Source: DATGMB01 sp035293845 (GTDB lineage Bacteria > Acidobacteriota > Terriglobia > Bryobacterales > Bryobacteraceae). Taken from it: a stretch of DNA of 17,935 nt. Below the pieces are notes generated by a model, which worked only from the letters and a program-made list of their open reading frames with translations, did no database searches and was not told where the DNA came from. The translations under genes were made by a program, and so were the position numbers. Every line of letters begins with the position of its first letter. Within the stretch, counting starts at the first letter, position 1. Of this stretch, positions 14,356-17,935 are shown piece by piece. The stretch covers positions 1 through 17,935 of the forward strand of contig DATGMB010000070.1 in assembly GCA_035293845.1 (NCBI GenBank), read 5' to 3'.

Positions 14356-14898
14356 ATGCGCGTTCCCCTGCTCGCCTCCGCGCTGCTGTTTTGCGCGGCG
14401 CTCTGTGCCGCGGACCTGCCGCGGCAGGCGCCGGAGCTGACCATCAACCTGCTGGGCGGAAAGAAGACGGAGCTCAGCGCGTATCGCGGCAAGGTGGTTT
14501 GCCTGGCGTTCATCCTGACCACGTGCCCGCATTGCCAGAACACCACGCGGATTCTGACGCGGGCGCAGAAGGATTTCGGACCGCGCGGGCTGCAGGTGCT
14601 GGAGTCGACCATCGAAGTGGGCGGCGAGGGCATGCTGCCGCGGTTCCTGGAGCAGTTCAGCCCGCCGTTCCCGGTGGGCTTCGATCTGTTTGAGGTGGCA
14701 CAATCGTTCATGCAGCACAACCCGATGCTGATTTTCCATGTGCCGGGACTGGTGTTCCTCGACCGGCAGGGGCGGATCGTGGCGCAGTACGAAGGCGACG
14801 ACCCGTTCATGAGCGAAGACAAGCAGGAGCAGAATATCCGCGCGAAAATTGCGGCGCTGCTGGGACCGGCGGGGGCGCGAAAGAAGACCGGGTTGTAG
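14356..14898 (+). CDS. TlpA/redoxin-like thioredoxin-fold protein, exported
   Basis: The 180-residue protein starts MRVPLLASALLFCAALCAAD, a signal peptide. The redoxin core is APELTINLLGGKKTELSAYR, then GKVVCLAFILTTCPHCQNTT with C57-P-H-C60, as in TlpA/ResA and AhpC/TSA-type thiol-disulfide proteins. HVPGLVFLDRQGRIVAQYEG supplies the cis-proline region and following strand. It probably handles thiol-disulfide exchange outside the cytoplasm. Unlike the first gene of the window, both redox cysteines are normal Cys codons. The ATG at 14356 is preferred over the GTG at 14344. It follows the metallopeptidase stop by 16 bp, so the two are likely one operon. It converges with the AlaX-like gene, 15 bp away. 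Confidence 0.85.
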   Translation: MRVPLLASALLFCAALCAADLPRQAPELTINLLGGKKTELSAYRGKVVCLAFILTTCPHCQNTTRILTRAQKDFGPRGLQVLESTIEVGGEGMLPRFLEQFSPPFPVGFDLFEVAQSFMQHNPMLIFHVPGLVFLDRQGRIVAQYEGDDPFMSEDKQEQNIRAKIAALLGPAGARKKTGL

Positions 14899-14913
14899 CT
14901 CCGGGCGAAGCTG

Positions 14914-16077
14914 CTAGGCGAGGCGGCGCAGGACTTCTTCGAGCGCTTCGCGGGTTGGGACGCTGCCCTGCGCCATGCGCGCGGCGCCGCCGCCGCGCCC
15001 GCCGGCGGCAGCCAGCGTTTCCTTGAGCAACTTGCCGGCATCGATGCCGGAATCGGCGGAGACGGCCAGAAGGACGGAGGGCGGCTCGGCGATCGCGGCC
15101 ACGAATACGGATTTGTCGCGCGCGGTGAAATTCTGCGCAATCGCCCGCAGCGCATCGGCGCTGCCGCGGTCGAGGCGGCGGGTGACGCGGCGGAAGCCGT
15201 CCGCGCCCGGAGCAGTCTGGTCGTAGAGTTCCCTGCCCTGGTACGCGGCGAGATCCATTTCGAGCTTCTTGATCGACTTCTCGGCGCCCCGGAGGGCCTC
15301 GATCTGGGCGGAGACCGCGGCGGGCACGTCATCGAGCGGCGCGGAGAACAACTGCGCGGCGCGGGCGAGGGCCTCGTAATCGGCGCGGGCGCGGCGGGTA
15401 GCGCGGGCGCCGCAGAGGAACTCGACGCGCGTGGCCTGGCGGATCTTTTCCGTCTTGCGCAGCAGCACGGCGCCGATCTCGCCGGTGCGGCGCAGGTGCG
15501 TGCCGCCGCAGGCGCTGCGGTCGAGGCCTTCAATGGAGACGATGCGCAGCGTTCCTTCGCGCCCGGAGGGCTTGCGCAGGCCGCGGGCGTCCGCGGCATC
15601 GCAGAATTCGACGGTGACGGGGCGGTCCTCCCAGATCACCTCATTGGCGCGGCGCTCGACGGCGGCGAGGATGGCGGTTTCGACCGGGATGCCTTCGAGA
15701 TCGATGGTGGCGCTTTCGGCGCCGAGATGGAAGCTGACGGTGCGAAGTGCGTAGAGCTCTTCGAAGACGGCGGAGAGGAGGTGCTGGCCAGTGTGCTGCT
15801 GCATGTGGTCGAAGCGGCGGGTCCAATCGACGGCGCACTCGACCGGCGCGGCGGCGGGCGCGGGGGCGGCGAGGCGGTGCGCGATACGGTCGTCCTCGTC
15901 GATGACGTCGACCACGGGCACGCCGCCGAGCAGGCCGGTGTCGAACGGCTGGCCGCCGGAGGTTGGATAGAAGGCGGTGCGGTCGAGGTAGACGGTCTGG
16001 TTGTCGGCGGAGCGGCCGACGATGGCGGCGGTGAAATCGCGGAGGTAGGAATCGGTGTAGTAGAGGCGTTCGGTCAT
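14914..16077 (-). CDS. Alanyl-tRNA editing protein, AlaX-type with DHHA1 domain
   Basis: A free-standing homologue of the alanyl-tRNA synthetase editing domain, which clears mischarged Ser- or Gly-tRNA(Ala) in the cytoplasm. The 387-residue product contains FYPTSGGQPFDTG (36-48) and the zinc-binding motifs HTGQH (95-99) and CGGTH (190-194). A coiled segment (VSAQIEALRGAEKSIKKLEM) and a DHHA1-like C-terminus (GRGGGAARMAQGSVP) follow, giving the long AlaX layout. All four metal ligands are present, so it should be active. The ATG at 16077 is preferred; a TTG two codons upstream is less likely. It is divergent from the tRNA-Arg gene, with a 90-bp shared upstream region. Confidence 0.9.
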   Translation of the reverse strand: MTERLYYTDSYLRDFTAAIVGRSADNQTVYLDRTAFYPTSGGQPFDTGLLGGVPVVDVIDEDDRIAHRLAAPAPAAAPVECAVDWTRRFDHMQQHTGQHLLSAVFEELYALRTVSFHLGAESATIDLEGIPVETAILAAVERRANEVIWEDRPVTVEFCDAADARGLRKPSGREGTLRIVSIEGLDRSACGGTHLRRTGEIGAVLLRKTEKIRQATRVEFLCGARATRRARADYEALARAAQLFSAPLDDVPAAVSAQIEALRGAEKSIKKLEMDLAAYQGRELYDQTAPGADGFRRVTRRLDRGSADALRAIAQNFTARDKSVFVAAIAEPPSVLLAVSADSGIDAGKLLKETLAAAGGRGGGAARMAQGSVPTREALEEVLRRLA

Positions 16078-16112
16078 CGGCAACTGCTATTGTGGCAAAG
16101 AAAAACGGCAGG

Positions 16113-16142
16113 TTGCGCAAGCGGGCCGCCCACTGCTACATT
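16113..16142 (+). promoter_or_regulatory. Candidate promoter of the tRNA-Arg gene
   Basis: TTGCGC (16113-16118) and TACATT (16137-16142) are separated by 18 bp. Transcription would begin around 16149, about 19 bp before the mature tRNA 5' end. Both boxes deviate from consensus. Confidence 0.4.
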
Positions 16143-16167
16143 GAATGAAGCAGTCTTTCCCACAAGT

Positions 16168-16246
<79 letters not shown>

Positions 16247-16341
16247 ATTTTCAATCGCTTGGCTGTACGCCAAATCCGGGGGCAGCCCCCGATCCCAAGA
16301 CCAGTCGCCGACGATAGCCGTGCATCCCACCGGAGATGGCT

Positions 16342-16698
16342 TCACCGCACCGGCTGGAGTACGTCCTCTACGGCCTCGGGATGTTTGTCGATGACCGCCA
16401 GGAGCACGCGCGTCGGGGCATCGGGGCGTGACCGTCCCTGCTCCCAATTGCGCAGCGTGGCCGGCGGCAAACCGAATTTCGTGGCGAACTGCGCCTGACT
16501 GAGCTTCATCTTCGCGCGGACCTGCTTCACGTCCACCTCCGGCACCTGAGGCAGCGTGACGCGCGCATTCGTCCTCTCGCCGCGGCTCCATGCAATCGCC
16601 TGATCGAGGCCCTCGATAATGTTCCGGCCGACGGTCCGGGCAGCGCGCGGCCGTGTGGCCGCCGACTTCTTCGTTGGCCGCTTGGTCTTGGCCTTCAT
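16342..16698 (-). CDS. HigA/NadS-like antitoxin, XRE-type helix-turn-helix
   Basis: A 118-residue DNA-binding antitoxin. A basic N-terminus (KAKTKRPTKKSAATRPRAAR) leads to NIIEGLDQAIAWSRG, and then the C-terminal helix-turn-helix: VRAKMKLSQAQFATKFGLPP, then ATLRNWEQGRSRPDAP and LLAVIDKHPEAVEDVL. The layout matches antitoxins paired with RelE/HigB-like toxins, which bind the toxin and repress their own promoter. The ATG overlaps the toxin stop by one base (TGATG) and has AGGAGG about 9 bp upstream, so translation is coupled. The toxin-first order is typical of HigBA. Confidence 0.85.
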   Translation of the reverse strand: MKAKTKRPTKKSAATRPRAARTVGRNIIEGLDQAIAWSRGERTNARVTLPQVPEVDVKQVRAKMKLSQAQFATKFGLPPATLRNWEQGRSRPDAPTRVLLAVIDKHPEAVEDVLQPVR

Positions 16699-17033
16699 CA
16701 ACGTGTCCTCCTTTTCCTGGCCGGATACCCGGCGACGAGTATCTCCACCAGGCGCTTCATGGCGTTGCACTCTGCCCGGCTCAGGTTCGCCTGCACGTTC
16801 TTGGCATAGGCGGTCAGCAAGTAGTAGATCACCCGCGCCCCGCCGCGTTTCCCCCGGCCGGCCAACGCCCATCTGATGTTCCTCACACCGCCTGTACCCG
16901 GAATGATCAGGCCGTGCTCCGGGTTCGCGCCCAGGAAGGCCACAAGTTCTTCCCGCTCTGCGTCAGCCATCAGGGAGCCCGCGTCCGCCAGGAACCGTTC
17001 GGTCTCCACCACCGTCATCGGCGCATCCGCCAT
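16698..17033 (-). CDS. RelE/HigB-type toxin, apparently with a short internal deletion
   Basis: A 111-residue toxin of the RelE/ParE-like group, presumed to be a ribosome-dependent mRNA interferase. Conserved blocks are ETERFLADAGSLMADAEREE, LVAFLGANPEHGLIIPGTGG, VRNIRWALAGRGKRGGARVI and LTAYAKNVQANLSRAE. Relatives, as I recall them, have about 8-10 residues between ARVIYY and LLTxYAKN (a hairpin such as FHDxxxPLY). Here ARVIYY runs directly into LLTAYAKN, so a strand of the fold may be missing and the toxin weakened or inactive. The ATG at 17033 is chosen over a TTG at 17042; GGAG precedes it closely. The next Met, at 17018, is also possible. Confidence 0.8.
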   Translation of the reverse strand: MADAPMTVVETERFLADAGSLMADAEREELVAFLGANPEHGLIIPGTGGVRNIRWALAGRGKRGGARVIYYLLTAYAKNVQANLSRAECNAMKRLVEILVAGYPARKRRTR

Positions 17034-17042
17034 GCACTCCAA

Positions 17043-17063
17043 CTATACGCAATTTGCGTATAG
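17043..17063. promoter_or_regulatory. 21-bp palindromic operator of the toxin-antitoxin operon
   Basis: CTATACGCAA (17043-17052) and TTGCGTATAG (17054-17063) are perfect 10-bp inverted arms around one T. The site ends 10 bp before the toxin ATG on the minus strand. Such a site is what the helix-turn-helix antitoxin would bind to repress its own operon, and TATAG/TATACG may supply the -10 box. Confidence 0.65.
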
Positions 17064-17207
17064 GCAGGCAAGCGTACGGAGCGGCCAGGAGCGGCATTGG
17101 CCTGCGGTGCTACCAGGGGCGTCGAGGCCGGCACGCCGATCGACGGGGCCACGGGCGGAGGAAGCGGCGGAAGGGGAGGTGGCGCAGGGAAGCGGCGCGT
17201 GATAGAG

Positions 17208-17260
17208 AGCTTCGCGATGCAACGCCCCCGGCAGCACCGGCAGCACCCCGCCGCGAAGCT
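17208..17260. repeat. Inverted repeat enclosing a tandem 9-bp repeat, in the gene-free part of the island
   Basis: AGCTTCGCG (17208-17216) pairs perfectly with CGCGAAGCT (17252-17260). The 35-base interval contains CGGCAGCAC twice in tandem (17229-17246). No open frame from 17064 to 17350 has a recognisable family or ribosome binding site. The structure may be a recombination or replication signal, or simply a decayed gene end. Confidence 0.4.
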
Positions 17261-17350
17261 GCGCTGACGCGATTAGACGCCGCTCACACGCATATCTATG
17301 AAACCAAAAGCATGGTGCGCCTAGGCTGACGCGCGTTGACACTGCCTAAA

Positions 17351-17401
17351 CTGGCTACGAACCAGAAGGTCGGGTGTTCGAATCACTCTGGGCGCACCAT
17401 T
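17351..17401. repeat. att-like direct repeat, copy 2 (tRNA-Arg 3' half only)
   Basis: Exact 51-bp copy of 16196-16246, from the anticodon stem through CCA. The tRNA 5' half is absent, so this is not a functional tRNA gene. It marks the distal end of the island. The sequence from 17402 to 17537 shows nothing recognisable before the response-regulator gene. Confidence 0.8.
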
Positions 17402-17537
17402 CCTTTCCCATTACTTTGGCCGCAACCGGACAACGCGGCGCAGCGTTTCGAGGCTCACGCAGAATTAACGGCTTGCTCCCCGCGGCACGTTCTTTCCAGG
17501 ACATCGCGGCGGCGTTTGTCAGGCTATTCTCGGATCG

Positions 17538-17935
17538 ATGACGCGAACGGTCAGCGTCTTGCTTATCGAGGACAACCCGGGCGACGCCCGGCTGGTTTCC
17601 GCGGCCCTGGCGGAATCGCCGGCCGGCCTGTTCCGGCTGGTGCGCGCCGACCGGCTTTCGGCAGCCCTTCCACTCCTCGCGGAGGGGCGCGTGGACGTAG
17701 TGCTCCTCGACCCCGGTCTGCCGGATAGCGACGGGCTGGACACGCTGGCCGCGATCCATCGCGCGGCGCCGCACACACCCGTGGTGGTGCTGAGCGGCAG
17801 CACCGACGAGCAGTTCGCGCTCGAAATCGTGCAGGCGCATGCGCAGGATTACCTGGTCAAGGACCACCTCACCAACCACACCCTGACCCGCTCGCTCCGC
17901 TACGCCATCGAGCGGAAGCGCGCGCAGGACGTGCT
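17538..17935 (+). CDS. Response regulator, receiver domain (3' truncated by window end)
   Basis: The frame opens with ATG at 17538 and stays open to the last base (132 complete codons). It is a CheY-like receiver: acidic pair E11-D12 in LLIEDNPGDARLV, phospho-acceptor D58 in VVLLDPGLPDSDGLDTL, the Ser86 switch in VVVLSGSTDE, and K108 in AQDYLVKDHL. DPGLPDSDGLDT and RSLRYAIERKRAQ are typical of stand-alone or N-terminal receivers followed by PAS, GGDEF or histidine-kinase modules, so the protein probably continues into an output domain outside the window. The partner kinase is not visible. The gene lies 136 bp beyond the island's right end. Confidence 0.85.
   Translation, partial: MTRTVSVLLIEDNPGDARLVSAALAESPAGLFRLVRADRLSAALPLLAEGRVDVVLLDPGLPDSDGLDTLAAIHRAAPHTPVVVLSGSTDEQFALEIVQAHAQDYLVKDHLTNHTLTRSLRYAIERKRAQDV

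Larger units (their letters stand above)
16247..17350. mobile_element. Minimal tRNA-Arg genomic island (1.1 kb) carrying a toxin-antitoxin pair
   Basis: The segment lies between two identical 51-bp tRNA-Arg 3' ends. It holds a toxin and antitoxin gene on the minus strand with their operator, plus about 290 bp without a recognisable gene. The tRNA is intact on the left side, and on the right side only the 3' half is present. This geometry fits integration by a tyrosine recombinase, although no integrase is present. It may be the deleted remainder of a larger island, or a cassette moved in trans. Confidence 0.7.

Noticed and set aside
14344..14898. Second selenoprotein candidate in the redoxin gene
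   Set aside because: The frame has no TGA and both redox residues (C57, C60) are normal Cys codons.
17043..17342. A 99-codon minus-strand frame upstream of the toxin that could be an integrase fragment
   Set aside because: No recombinase motif (R...HxxR...Y) can be seen, and the frame covers the operator palindrome.
17351..17401. A second tRNA-Arg gene
   Set aside because: Only the 3' half from the anticodon stem is present; the acceptor 5' strand and D-arm are absent. It is treated as an att repeat.

Overview
The window is GC-rich and looks like chromosomal DNA of a soil Acidobacteriota, probably of the Solibacter/Bryobacter type. The lineage clues are a secreted TIGR03435-family protein (a family known mainly from Solibacter and Koribacter), a 1264-residue Oar-like TonB-dependent receptor with an N-terminal carboxypeptidase-regulatory-like domain, and a high load of dispersed palindromic repeats. 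The lineage is an inference from gene content, not from a marker gene.

Bases 1-1625 are an insertion-scarred accessory patch. They hold the 3' end of an IS256-type transposase, a frameshifted retropepsin-like aspartyl protease gene with an intact small upstream partner, an IS1-type transposase remnant, and the C-terminal tail of what may be an AAA-type ATPase. A 20-bp perfect inverted repeat (228-247 and 1603-1622) brackets most of this patch.

Bases 1675-5187 start with the most striking gene. It encodes an exported thioredoxin-like/TPR protein in which the first cysteine of the redox motif is replaced by an in-frame TGA (W-TGA-H-T-C). The reading frame is open on both sides, so this is a candidate selenoprotein of U-x-x-C type, with a possible SECIS hairpin at the right distance. 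A conventional gene caller would cut it to a 366-residue ORF without its active site. Convergent to it is the TIGR03435 gene, preceded by an uncalled 27-residue ORF with a perfect Shine-Dalgarno sequence. A degenerate C-terminal copy of the selenoprotein-like gene lies at 4346-4446, followed by a 171-residue unknown protein.

Bases 5187-16083 are ordinary chromosome. In order they encode the TonB-dependent receptor, a Tat-exported formylglycine sulfatase overlapping uroporphyrinogen-III synthase, an uncalled 43-residue basic protein on the opposite strand, an MFS exporter, a secreted HExxH metallopeptidase whose signal peptide is partly made from a dispersed repeat, a TlpA-like redoxin, and a convergent AlaX-type alanyl-tRNA editing protein. 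Receptor and sulfatase may cooperate in uptake and desulfation of an organic substrate, but no SusD or glycosidase is present to support this.

Bases 16168-17401 are a minimal genomic island. A complete tRNA-Arg(ACG) gene is followed by a HigBA/RelE-type toxin-antitoxin pair with its own 21-bp palindromic operator, and then by a second, 51-bp perfect copy of the tRNA 3' half, which fits an attL/attR pair. No integrase is visible. The window ends inside a response-regulator receiver gene.
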